This document shows, piece by piece, positions 1 through 7,061 of a DNA stretch of 11,289 bases. Location: the NCBI GenBank assembly GCA_030262795.1, contig JAJSZO010000010.1:2423-13711 (forward strand), read 5' to 3'. This DNA comes from Deltaproteobacteria bacterium. Its GTDB lineage: Bacteria; Desulfobacterota; Desulfobacteria; Desulfobacterales; ETH-SRB1. The notes beneath the pieces are model-generated. The model was not told the DNA's origin, made no database searches, and was given only the letters and a program-made list of their open reading frames with translations. The translations under genes were made by a program, and so were the position numbers. The stretch's first letter is position 1. Each line of letters opens with the position of its first letter.

Positions 1-8
1 CTAATTCT

Positions 9-1085
9 ATGTCTATTATCCATAAATACCTGACCGGAGAAATTTTTAACTACCTGTTTTTTATACTGGCTGTAGTCATAAGTATATATGTAGCAGTTGA
101 TTTTTTTGAAAAGATTGACAACTTTATGGAAGCCGGGCTTCCTCTCTCAAGGCTTCTTGTCTTTCTTGTTTTTAAAATTCCCTTCATAATCGCCCAGATA
201 ATGCCTGTTTGTATTCTGCTGGCAGTTATAGTTGTTTTTGGACTGATGAATAAAAATAATGAGCTGATTGCTCTCAAAAGCAGTGGTGTATCTATCCATT
301 ACCTTTTAAAGCCGGTTCTTGTAATTGGCCTTATATTGACTGTATTACTTTTTTTCATTTCAGAGGTAATGTCGCCGATAACTATGGGAAAGGCAAATGA
401 AATATGGCTTAAAGAGGTAAAAAAAGAATCTGCTGTTATCTCTAAGGAAAAGGATATCTGGATCAAGGGTAACCGTTTAATAACACACATAACTTATTAC
501 AACCCTGCAGAAAAAGCTGTTTTTGGAATAAGCATTAATGCTTTTGATGAAGACTTCAGGCTTGTAAGAAAGATTGATGCAAAAAAAGGCTTATTCAAAG
601 ACGGGCAATGGTTTTTATATGAAATTATTGAGCAAAATTTAAACAGGGAAAACGATCAATACAGGATAAAATTACATGAAGAAAAAGTTGAAAAGCTATA
701 TTTTCTTCCTGAGGATTTAAAGAGAATAATTAAAAAGTCTGAAGAAATGAGTTTTAATGAACTTTTTAATTATATCAAGAAGGTTGAGGCCGAAGGATAC
801 GAGGCCACAATTTACAGGGTAGATCTTTATGCCAAGATTGCCTTTCCCTTTGTCTGTTTAATCATGTGTTCGATAGGAGCGGGCATAGCTTTTAAGAGAA
901 AAGTCAGGGAAGGGCTGCCAGTTAACATTGCATGCGGGATAGGCATTGCATTTCTTTATTGGATTTTTTACAGCTTCTGCGTATCGCTTGGTTATGGAGA
1001 AATGCTTCCACCTCTAATTGCTGCCTGGTCTGCAAACCTGATTTTCGCATGTTTCGGGATAATTATTTTACTTAATGCTGATTAA
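9..1085 (+). CDS. lptG: LPS export ABC transporter permease LptG
   Basis: Inner-membrane permease subunit of the LptB2FG transporter, which extracts mature LPS from the inner membrane and feeds it to the periplasmic bridge. The 358 residues show the YjgP/YjgQ (LptF/LptG) layout. Three N-terminal membrane helices lie at about residues 12-34, 55-80 and 101-122, followed by a polar beta-rich periplasmic domain (about 125-265), then three C-terminal helices at about 271-294, 303-326 and 333-355. The cytoplasmic stretch after helix 2 (NKNNELIALKSSGVS, about 81-95) is the conserved coupling segment that docks on the LptB ATPase. The length is normal for the family. A TAA lies at positions 2-4 just upstream; since lptF usually precedes lptG, it may be the lptF stop, but too little is visible to say. 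LptG is preferred over LptF from the N-terminal style and from the downstream waaA; the LptF/LptG choice is the main uncertainty. Confidence 0.88.
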   Translation: MSIIHKYLTGEIFNYLFFILAVVISIYVAVDFFEKIDNFMEAGLPLSRLLVFLVFKIPFIIAQIMPVCILLAVIVVFGLMNKNNELIALKSSGVSIHYLLKPVLVIGLILTVLLFFISEVMSPITMGKANEIWLKEVKKESAVISKEKDIWIKGNRLITHITYYNPAEKAVFGISINAFDEDFRLVRKIDAKKGLFKDGQWFLYEIIEQNLNRENDQYRIKLHEEKVEKLYFLPEDLKRIIKKSEEMSFNELFNYIKKVEAEGYEATIYRVDLYAKIAFPFVCLIMCSIGAGIAFKRKVREGLPVNIACGIGIAFLYWIFYSFCVSLGYGEMLPPLIAAWSANLIFACFGIIILLNAD

Positions 1086-1086
1086 T

Positions 1087-1151
1087 CGGTTTACGGTTCA
1101 CGGTTTGAAATATAAAAACCGTGAACTGTGAACCGTGAACCGTAAACCGTT
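1087..1151. repeat. Composite inverted heptamer repeat (element A)
   Basis: This element fills most of the 82-nt gap between lptG and waaA. The right half (1117-1151) is five uninterrupted heptamers of consensus AACCGTR (second unit AACTGTG, last unit AACCGTT). The left half (1087-1106) is nearly three of the same units in reverse complement. A short AT-rich spacer separates the halves. The left arm can pair in two ways: 1087-1105 with 1131-1149 (19 perfect pairs), or 1087-1106 with 1116-1135 (20 pairs including two G-U, 9-nt loop). In RNA it could form alternative strong hairpins. There is no T tract right after it, so it is not a classical terminator. A related element lies at 7062-7120. 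Confidence 0.85.
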
Positions 1152-1167
1152 CCTTTTGGATTTATGA

Positions 1168-2487
1168 ATGATTACTCTTTATAATATTATACTTACAATA
1201 GGGGTCACCGTTGGTATTCCCTTGATAATTCCGATTGTTCTTTTGTCTGAGAAAAGGCGAAAAACATTTCTACAAAGATTGGGGGTAAAAACACTCCCCG
1301 AAAATATATTATCCAAAAACAACAAAAAGCCAATCTGGATACATGCGCTATCTGTTGGAGAAGTTTTTTCTTCTGTTCCTCTTGTCATGAAATTGAAGGA
1401 ACGTTTCAGTGATAAAAGAATCGTTTTCTCAGCTTCAACCAAAACAGGCTTTGAGATAGCAAATAAGCTTTTTAAAAAAAATGTTGATTCAATATTTTTC
1501 TTTCCTTTTGATCTACTGTTTTCCGTAAAATACATTGCAGAAAAGATAAACCCCGAATTGATTATCATCGTTGAGTCAGATATCTGGCCAAATTTTCTAT
1601 TTGAGATGAAAAAACGCAATGTGCCGGTTATCCTGATCAATGCCAGGCTATCTAAAAAGTCATTTAAGGGATATAAACGTCTTTTATTTATTTCTAATAA
1701 ACTATTTTTGTTTTTTGCAAAAATCTGCACCCAGTCCCTTGAAGATGCCAGACGCTTCATGCTTCTTGGTATTCCTTCAAACATGATATCAACAACAGGA
1801 AATATTAAATTCGACCAGCCATATCATCTGGTTTCAGAAGAGGAAATTGAACTATTAAAACAATCTATGAATATTCATCAGCCGGTTAAAAAAATTTTAC
1901 TGGCAGGAAGTACTCACGAAGGCGAAGAATCAATACTTATTGATGCTTTTTCAATGATCAGAAAAAATTTTGCCGATACTGTTCTTATTCTTGTTCCGAG
2001 GAATCCTGAACGTGCAAGGTCTGTACTCAAATTATGCAAATCTTCCGGATTTTCATCAATTCTTATGAAAGACTTCAAAAACATAGATAAAAATGAAAAA
2101 TTTGATGTAATTATTGTTGATGTTATAGGAATTTTAAAAAGGCTTTATGCTATAGCAGATGTGGCTTTTATCGGCGGAAGCCTTGTAGATCTGGGCGGCC
2201 ACAATCCGCTTGAACCTTCTGCATTTTCAAAACCTGTTATATTTGGACAATATATGAGTGCTTTTGCAAATATATCTCAAATGCTTGTAGATTCAGGTGG
2301 AGCTGTCCAGGTAAAAAATACAAACAGCCTTTATGAAACAATAGTGGAAATTCTTTTGGATAGCGATAAAGCCCGGAATATGGGAGAAAAAGCATTTAAT
2401 GTTTTTAATTCCAATAAGGGCGCTGTTGAAAAAACTCTAAAAGTCATAGAAAGCCAATTGAAAGATTGCGAAAAACAGCAATTATGA
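1168..2487 (+). CDS. waaA: 3-deoxy-D-manno-octulosonic acid (Kdo) transferase WaaA
   Basis: GT30 enzyme that transfers Kdo from CMP-Kdo to the lipid A precursor at the cytoplasmic face of the inner membrane. The 439 residues begin with a hydrophobic membrane anchor (about 3-25). The family's SVGE motif follows at 62-65, with the conserved glutamate (E65) that acts as catalytic base in characterised homologues. Further family motifs are ESDIWPN (136-142), GNIKFD (211-216), GSTHEGE (247-253), PRNPER (278-283) and the C-terminal nucleotide-binding signature GGSLVDLGGHNPLEP (336-350). Length is typical. The ATG at 1168 has only a weak GGA upstream (1158-1160). An overlapping ATG at 1164 is out of frame. 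The stop overlaps the lpxK start (ATGA), so translation of the two is probably coupled. Whether it adds one or two Kdo residues cannot be read from the sequence. Confidence 0.95.
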   Translation: MITLYNIILTIGVTVGIPLIIPIVLLSEKRRKTFLQRLGVKTLPENILSKNNKKPIWIHALSVGEVFSSVPLVMKLKERFSDKRIVFSASTKTGFEIANKLFKKNVDSIFFFPFDLLFSVKYIAEKINPELIIIVESDIWPNFLFEMKKRNVPVILINARLSKKSFKGYKRLLFISNKLFLFFAKICTQSLEDARRFMLLGIPSNMISTTGNIKFDQPYHLVSEEEIELLKQSMNIHQPVKKILLAGSTHEGEESILIDAFSMIRKNFADTVLILVPRNPERARSVLKLCKSSGFSSILMKDFKNIDKNEKFDVIIVDVIGILKRLYAIADVAFIGGSLVDLGGHNPLEPSAFSKPVIFGQYMSAFANISQMLVDSGGAVQVKNTNSLYETIVEILLDSDKARNMGEKAFNVFNSNKGAVEKTLKVIESQLKDCEKQQL

Positions 2488-3629
2488 ACAATATTTTAAA
2501 AAAAATCGAATGTATTATGACCGGTAAAAAAAAAGCCGGTCTTATTTCTTTCGAGTCCCTTTTATTTATGCTTTCCCTTATTTATGGCGGCGCTGTTAAA
2601 ATAAGAGAAACTTTTTATAATAAAGGTGTATTAAGGTCAAAAAAACTTCCATGTTTGGTAATATCAATTGGAAATATTACAGTCGGCGGCACGGGGAAAA
2701 CTCCAATGACCATATATGTCGCAGAGCTGGTAAAATGCATGGGATATAAAGTAGTAGTGATCAGCAGAGGATATAAAGGGCTTGCGGAAAAAACCGGAGG
2801 AATTGTAAGCGATGGGAAAACAATATTCATGAAACCTGACGAATCAGGTGATGAACCGTTTATGGTTGCTGTTAGGTTGAAAAACATACCTGTTGTTGTA
2901 GGCAAAAACCGGTTTAATGCAGGCATGATGGCTTTCAACAGTTTTCATCCGGACGTTATTGTACTTGACGATGCTTATCAGCATTTAAAATTAAAAAGAG
3001 ACATAGACTTGGTACTATTAGATAAAGAGTATCCATTTGGCAACAATAACCAGTTGCCGAGAGGCACTCTCAGAGAACCGATTTCCTCACTTATGAGGAG
3101 CGATGCAATTATTTTAACAAGATCAGATAATACCTCAAACATGGAAGAAGAATCATCTTTTTTACAATTTAAAAAATATACTTGTGGAAAACCTGTTTTT
3201 AAAGCAATACATACGCCGAAAATCTACAAAATAATAAAAGGCAAAGATATTATATCGGACAAAACATCTACCCACAGTTTTGATTTACTGCAAGGACAAA
3301 AAGTTTTTGCCTTTTCGGGCATAGCCCAAAATAGTGACTTCAGGCATGTTGTTGAAGGGCTGAATTGCGAATTAAAAGGTTTTACAGAGTTTCCCGACCA
3401 TCACTCGTATTCCAACAATGATCTTTATAACCTTTTGCAATTATCAGGCAAATTAAAAGTTGATTTTGTGCTTACAACTGAAAAGGATTATGTTAAAATT
3501 GCCGACAGGGTGACATGGCCGGTTGATCTTGTAGTTATTGATGTTAATATATCCTTTGGGAATTATGATGCTGCTTTTGATAATTTTATAAAAAATAAAC
3601 TTGATGAACTCGTAAAAAATAAAAAATGA
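2484..3629 (+). CDS. lpxK: Tetraacyldisaccharide 4'-kinase LpxK
   Basis: Membrane-associated P-loop kinase that phosphorylates the 4' position of the tetraacyldisaccharide lipid A precursor, the step before Kdo addition. Residues are counted from the ATG at 2484. A hydrophobic N-terminal segment (about 25-36) precedes the Walker A motif GGTGKTP (68-74). Then come SRGYK (94-98), SGDEP (121-125), the family box read here as LDDAYQH (161-167), PRGTLREP (192-199) and, near the C-terminus, FPDHHSY and TTEKDY, the first containing the family's conserved histidine. The frame is open back to a TTG at 2466, but the ATG at 2484 is preferred because it forms an ATGA overlap with the waaA stop, as recurs at the next junction. 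At 381 residues it is somewhat longer than many homologues. The DDAYQH box differs from the more usual DDGFQH. Confidence 0.95.
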   Translation: MNNILKKIECIMTGKKKAGLISFESLLFMLSLIYGGAVKIRETFYNKGVLRSKKLPCLVISIGNITVGGTGKTPMTIYVAELVKCMGYKVVVISRGYKGLAEKTGGIVSDGKTIFMKPDESGDEPFMVAVRLKNIPVVVGKNRFNAGMMAFNSFHPDVIVLDDAYQHLKLKRDIDLVLLDKEYPFGNNNQLPRGTLREPISSLMRSDAIILTRSDNTSNMEEESSFLQFKKYTCGKPVFKAIHTPKIYKIIKGKDIISDKTSTHSFDLLQGQKVFAFSGIAQNSDFRHVVEGLNCELKGFTEFPDHHSYSNNDLYNLLQLSGKLKVDFVLTTEKDYVKIADRVTWPVDLVVIDVNISFGNYDAAFDNFIKNKLDELVKNKK

Positions 3630-4669
3630 CTAACCTCTCTTCTGATAAGATAAAACAGATATTAATTCGCTCCACCAACTGGGTTGGAGATGCCATAATT
3701 ACTACACCGACGATCAGAGCTGTGCGCAAAAATTTCTCTGAAGCAAAGATAAGCCTTCTTGCAAAACCCTGGGTTGCCCCAATTTTTTACAACAATCCCT
3801 ATATTGATAATATCCTGATTTACGATGCTGCCGGAAAACATAAAGGTCTGTCCGGCATACTCAGGTTGAGCAAGGAACTGCGAAAAGAAAAGTTTGATCT
3901 TGCCATCCTTTTCCAGAATGCTTTTGAAGCCGTTCTGATAGCTGTTCTTGCAGAAATCCCAAACAGACTCGGCTATAACGCTGATGCAAGGAGTCTATTA
4001 CTTACACATTGTATCCGCCTAACGCCGGCCCTGAAAAGGGTTCATCAAATTGATTACTACCTTGGAATTCTTGAAGGCGCTTCACTCAAATCAGATGGCA
4101 GACACCCGACCCTTGTCGTAACAGATAAAGAGCGCAAACATGCTAAAGCAATACTATCAAAACACGGTATTACAGGAAAACACAGACTTATCGGAATAAA
4201 TCCCGGTGCTGTTTTTGGATCTGCAAAGCGGTGGTTTCCTGAACGGTATGCTGCACTGAGTGTTAAGCTGCAAGAATACAGCGGAGCAGAAATTGCTATA
4301 TTCGGAGGGCCGGGCGAAAAAGCACTCGGGCAGTATGTTTCTGAATTAACGGGAAGCCGTTGCGTCAACTTTTGCGGCAAAACCAGCCTTCGTGAGGCTG
4401 TAGCATTAATTGAGAGGTGTCAACTTTTTATTACAAACGATTCAGGTTTGATGCATGTTGCTGCAGCTCTTGATACTCCACTGATTGCGATATTCGGTTC
4501 TACCGATCATATAACAACCAGTCCCGGTGGTTCAAGAAGCCAAATTATAAGAACACCAGTGCCTTGCAGCCCTTGTCTGAAACCGGACTGCCCCATAGAC
4601 CACAGGTGTATGAAAAATATTACCGTTGAAATGGTATATGATGTTGCTGTAAAAAGCATAATTTTATAA
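3626..4669 (+). CDS. waaF: ADP-heptose:LPS heptosyltransferase II (WaaF-like, GT9)
   Basis: GT9 glycosyltransferase predicted to add the second L,D-heptose of the inner core from ADP-heptose, in the cytoplasm at the inner membrane. The 347 residues match the usual length of WaaF. The N-terminus has ILIRSTNWVGDAIITTP (12-28), the GT9 acceptor-side glycine/aspartate loop. The donor half has NPGAVFGSAKRW (192-203), which is characteristic of WaaF, NDSGLMHVAAA (271-281) and GSTDHITTSP (291-300). Four cysteines sit near the C-terminus at 314, 317, 322 and 328 (Cx2Cx4Cx5C). The start ATG overlaps the lpxK stop (ATGA). Assignment as heptosyltransferase II rather than I rests on the NPGA..GSAKRW and GSTD motifs and on the presence of a second, WaaC-like gene next door. 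Confidence 0.9.
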   Translation: MTNLSSDKIKQILIRSTNWVGDAIITTPTIRAVRKNFSEAKISLLAKPWVAPIFYNNPYIDNILIYDAAGKHKGLSGILRLSKELRKEKFDLAILFQNAFEAVLIAVLAEIPNRLGYNADARSLLLTHCIRLTPALKRVHQIDYYLGILEGASLKSDGRHPTLVVTDKERKHAKAILSKHGITGKHRLIGINPGAVFGSAKRWFPERYAALSVKLQEYSGAEIAIFGGPGEKALGQYVSELTGSRCVNFCGKTSLREAVALIERCQLFITNDSGLMHVAAALDTPLIAIFGSTDHITTSPGGSRSQIIRTPVPCSPCLKPDCPIDHRCMKNITVEMVYDVAVKSIIL

Positions 4670-4704
4670 TTTCCTATACAATGAAAAACTGAAATAATTT
4701 ACAT

Positions 4705-5943
4705 ATGAAAATACTTATCGTTAAATTAAGCGCTATCGGAGATGTGATACATACGCTGCCCTCGCTTAATGCTATCAGAAAACACTATCCTGATGCACAT
4801 ATAACGTGGCTAATTGAGGAAGCTGCTTCCAGTCTTATTATAGAACATGAAGCTCTGGATCGTGTTATTATTTCAAAAAGAAAACAATGGGTAAAAGGGA
4901 TTTTCGGGCCATTCTGCATAGATAATATTAAGGAAACGTATCAATTTATAAAAGAGCTGAGGGACACAGAATACGATTTAATAATTGATTTTCAAGGGCT
5001 GTTAAAAAGCGCTGCCCTGATAGCATTGGCCAGAGGAAAGAGAAAAACAGGATTTGATAAAGGCATGGAGCATATGGAACATAGCTACATTTTCTTAAAC
5101 GAGCGAATTCCTCCTGTTAATATGGATAACCACGCTCTTTTAAGAAGCCTGATGCTTATTAATGCCTTGGGAATCGAATCAAAAGAAATTGAATACAAGC
5201 TTCCTGTTTCCTGTCACACCCGTAAGATAACTAATGAGCTTTTAGAACGTCATGGGATTAAAGAAGCCGGGATAATTGTTGCGATAAACCCGGTTGCAAA
5301 ATGGATAACAAAACTCTGGGATAATCGGAAGTTTGCTTTGCTGGCCGACAGGTTGATTGAAAAATACAATGCCAGCGTAATTTTTACAGGAAGTCAATCA
5401 GATAGAAGCACAATTGATAACATACTGTCCTGCATGAGTTATGGTGCTGTCAATCTTGCAGGTGAAACAACGCTGAAAACTCTTGCAGCACTTTATGAAA
5501 AAACAAAATTTCTTATATCTACAGATACCGGTCCAATGCATATGGCAGCAGCAGTTGGCACCCCTGTAATAGCTCTTTTCGGGCCGACAGCTCCATGGAG
5601 AACCGGACCTTTTGGAGCAAAACATAAAATTATGAGATCAGGCATAGATTGCAGTCCCTGCTTTAAGCGACAGTGCAGTACAATAAACTGCATGAAGCAA
5701 ATTTCTGTAGAGCAGGTTCTGGACGCAGTAATTTCCCCAACTATCCATCACAGCTTCAGGCCGCCTTTGCCAAATCTCAAATCCAGTCTCAAATCTCAAA
5801 AATATCAAACCAAAAATATCAAAATAGATAAGGAGTTTTTGTTGACTTTTAAGCAGAATCAATTATTGTCTTTCAATAATATAAAAATAATGAGAGACAT
5901 AATGTATGGCCAATCCATTTATAATGCGCGTAATTCCATCTGA
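4705..5943 (+). CDS. waaC: Heptosyltransferase I-like GT9 protein (WaaC-like) with run-on C-terminus
   Basis: GT9 enzyme predicted to add the first heptose to Kdo-lipid A. The N-terminus MKILIVKLSAIGDVIHTLP carries the WaaC-type SxxGDVIHTLP motif (residues 9-19). DFQGLLKSA (95-103), STDTGPMHMAAA (272-283) and LFGPTAPWRTGP (291-302) are canonical. Four cysteines at 316, 319, 324 and 329 resemble those of the upstream WaaF. The family-like part ends near residue 345 (VEQVLDAVIS). The remaining 65 or so residues are lysine-, asparagine- and glutamine-rich with no recognisable fold. They are encoded by a 7-nt-periodic repeat (5771-5824) plus spacer-like DNA and overlap the next gene by 38 nt. The simplest reading is that the native stop was lost and the frame now runs through former intergenic DNA. 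A sequencing or assembly error near 5730-5760 would give the same picture. The enzyme core is intact. Confidence 0.87.
   Translation: MKILIVKLSAIGDVIHTLPSLNAIRKHYPDAHITWLIEEAASSLIIEHEALDRVIISKRKQWVKGIFGPFCIDNIKETYQFIKELRDTEYDLIIDFQGLLKSAALIALARGKRKTGFDKGMEHMEHSYIFLNERIPPVNMDNHALLRSLMLINALGIESKEIEYKLPVSCHTRKITNELLERHGIKEAGIIVAINPVAKWITKLWDNRKFALLADRLIEKYNASVIFTGSQSDRSTIDNILSCMSYGAVNLAGETTLKTLAALYEKTKFLISTDTGPMHMAAAVGTPVIALFGPTAPWRTGPFGAKHKIMRSGIDCSPCFKRQCSTINCMKQISVEQVLDAVISPTIHHSFRPPLPNLKSSLKSQKYQTKNIKIDKEFLLTFKQNQLLSFNNIKIMRDIMYGQSIYNARNSI
5771..5824. repeat. 7-nt-periodic CAAATCT / CAAAAAT repeat inside the waaC tail
   Basis: The units CAAATCT and CAAATCC (5771-5784) are followed by a 5-nt partial unit, CAAATCT again (5790-5796), then two near-identical 14-nt copies (5797-5810 and 5811-5824, 13 of 14 positions equal). 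All steps except the partial unit are multiples of seven. A heptamer period changes reading frame every unit, so it encodes no repeated peptide. This argues that the stretch is intergenic-type repeat DNA now read as the C-terminus of the heptosyltransferase. Confidence 0.7.
5830..5835 (+). promoter_or_regulatory. Strong Shine-Dalgarno-like AAGGAG without an obvious gene
   Basis: AAGGAG lies 6 nt before a TTG at 5842, an ideal spacing, and is one of the best ribosome-binding matches I noticed in the window. The TTG is in frame with the waaC tail and would give a 33-codon peptide ending at 5943. The ATPase cannot use this site, because its frame has a TAA at 5900-5902. It may be a relic of a lost gene start, a leader peptide start, or chance. 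Confidence 0.3.
5842..5869 (+). promoter_or_regulatory. Possible sigma70-type promoter before the ATPase gene
   Basis: TTGACT (5842-5847, five of six matches to the -35 consensus) is followed after 16 nt by TATTGT (5864-5869, four of six matches to the -10). It lies 36 nt before the ATPase start and inside the waaC tail. In DNA this AT-rich such matches arise easily by chance. It would let the ATPase be expressed apart from the LPS genes. Confidence 0.3.
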
Positions 5944-7033
5944 TCATCCATTTGCCAACAGGATTCAAGAATTAAAAGAACTTTCTTCTCATGCACGCAA
6001 TAAGGCAAATGTTGTTGTATTTGCTCCCCGCAGATATGGAAAAACATCCCTTGTAAAAAAGATTCAGGCAAACCTCAAACAAGATGGCTTTATTACCATT
6101 TATACTGATTTTTTTATGGTGGCTTCTGTTGATGATGTTGCTGAACGGATTGCCAGGAGTGTGTATTCCATCCTGCACAAACGTGAATCCTTCCTCCAAA
6201 AAGGGGCGAGATATCTCAAAACATTTAAAACGTTCAGGCCGGTTTTCAAGCCGTCTCCTGACGATGGATTTACTTTTACAGTTGAACCTGTATCGCCTGA
6301 CCTGTCTGGCATATATCTTCTTGACAAGGTGTTGGAAGAGCTTGGTGAATTCATACATAAAGAATCAAGCGGAATACATATTGTCTTTGATGAATTCCAG
6401 GAAATTACAGATTTAAAAGAACGCCGGATAGAAGGAATAATAAGAAAGCATATTCAGACACATCAGACCTCATACTTTTTTGTTGGAAGCCGCAGACGAA
6501 TTCTGCTTGATATGTTTAATCAGAGGAATAGACCTTTCTATCAAAGCGCGATTATATATCCGCTTGAGCCATTACCGCATGAAGAGTTAAAATCTTTTTT
6601 GGTTGAACAGTTTAAGTCGGGGGGGAAAAACTGTTCAAGAAAAAACGCTGAAATAATTTCAAGCAAAGTTGCCCAATATCCGTATTATGTTCAGAGCCTG
6701 GCATATAATGTATATGAAGCGGCTAAACGAACAGTAACAAGCAATGATATTGAAATTGGATTTGAAAAGCTTATCTCATCAGAAAGATACGGATATGAAG
6801 GCATTGTGCAGGGACTAACTCGCCCGCAAATATTATTATTAAAAGCATTAGCTGTTAACCCGACTGCAAAAATTCTTTCAACTGAGTATATGAAGCAATA
6901 TAAACTATCCATTGGCGGGATTCAATATGCTCAAAAAAAACTTGAACGAATGGATTTAATTGAAAAGAAAAATCAGATCTGGCAAGTTGTAGATCCGGTG
7001 TTCAGATTTTGGTTAGGAACGTGGACGAAATAA
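5906..7033 (+). CDS. Archaeal-type / STAND-like P-loop ATPase with C-terminal winged helix
   Basis: Soluble 375-residue ATPase of the archaeal ATPase/AAA superfamily; the specific role is unknown. The Walker A motif APRRYGKTS (40-48) has the PRRxGKTS form typical of this family. Walker B is IHIVFDEFQE (157-165 region, D162 E163). A sensor-like FFVGSRRRIL follows at 191-200. The C-terminal third (about 300-370) looks like a winged helix and ends in DPVFRFWL (363-370), a signature seen in these proteins. The start at 5906 is supported by an in-frame TAA at 5900-5902 and a GAGAG at 5892-5896. It overlaps the run-on end of waaC by 38 nt and sits between two repeats, so it looks inserted into an LPS operon. 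A G7 tract (6619-6625) within a perfect hairpin is a possible slippage site. Relatives are found as solitary, mobile-looking genes in bacteria and archaea. No partner toxin, nuclease or transposase is visible. Confidence 0.85.
   Translation: MANPFIMRVIPSDHPFANRIQELKELSSHARNKANVVVFAPRRYGKTSLVKKIQANLKQDGFITIYTDFFMVASVDDVAERIARSVYSILHKRESFLQKGARYLKTFKTFRPVFKPSPDDGFTFTVEPVSPDLSGIYLLDKVLEELGEFIHKESSGIHIVFDEFQEITDLKERRIEGIIRKHIQTHQTSYFFVGSRRRILLDMFNQRNRPFYQSAIIYPLEPLPHEELKSFLVEQFKSGGKNCSRKNAEIISSKVAQYPYYVQSLAYNVYEAAKRTVTSNDIEIGFEKLISSERYGYEGIVQGLTRPQILLLKALAVNPTAKILSTEYMKQYKLSIGGIQYAQKKLERMDLIEKKNQIWQVVDPVFRFWLGTWTK
6603..6638 (+). repeat. Perfect 11-bp hairpin with G7 loop inside the ATPase gene
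   Basis: TTGAACAGTTT (6603-6613) and its exact reverse complement (6628-6638) flank a 14-nt loop containing seven consecutive G (6619-6625) followed by five A. It encodes the hydrophilic SGGKN stretch (about residues 238-242) between the ATPase core and the winged helix. Homopolymer slippage here would truncate the protein. Part of the stem (AACAGTTT/AAACTGTT) also occurs in the arms of the intergenic element at 7062-7120, which may be chance. Confidence 0.6.
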
Positions 7034-7061
7034 CTTTCACAAGCAGGCGCACAGATTTGGG

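Noticed and set aside
1..8. End of an upstream lptF gene
   Set aside because: A TAA at 2-4 fits the usual lptF-lptG order, but eight bases cannot support a gene call.
1087..1151. CRISPR-like or rho-independent terminator reading of the heptamer element
   Set aside because: Units are 7 nt and contiguous, with no unique spacers of CRISPR size, and there is no T tract immediately after the stem.
1179..1784. Open frame of 201 codons on the minus strand
   Set aside because: It lies wholly antisense to the well-supported waaA gene, has no recognisable domain, and is expected in AT-rich coding DNA.
5972..6358. Minus-strand open frame of 128 codons opposite the ATPase gene
   Set aside because: No family features; the + strand frame carries the clear Walker A and Walker B motifs.
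5906..7033. Toxin-antitoxin or restriction/defence system around the ATPase
   Set aside because: No partner gene, nuclease or methyltransferase motif is present next to it; neighbours on both sides are LPS genes.
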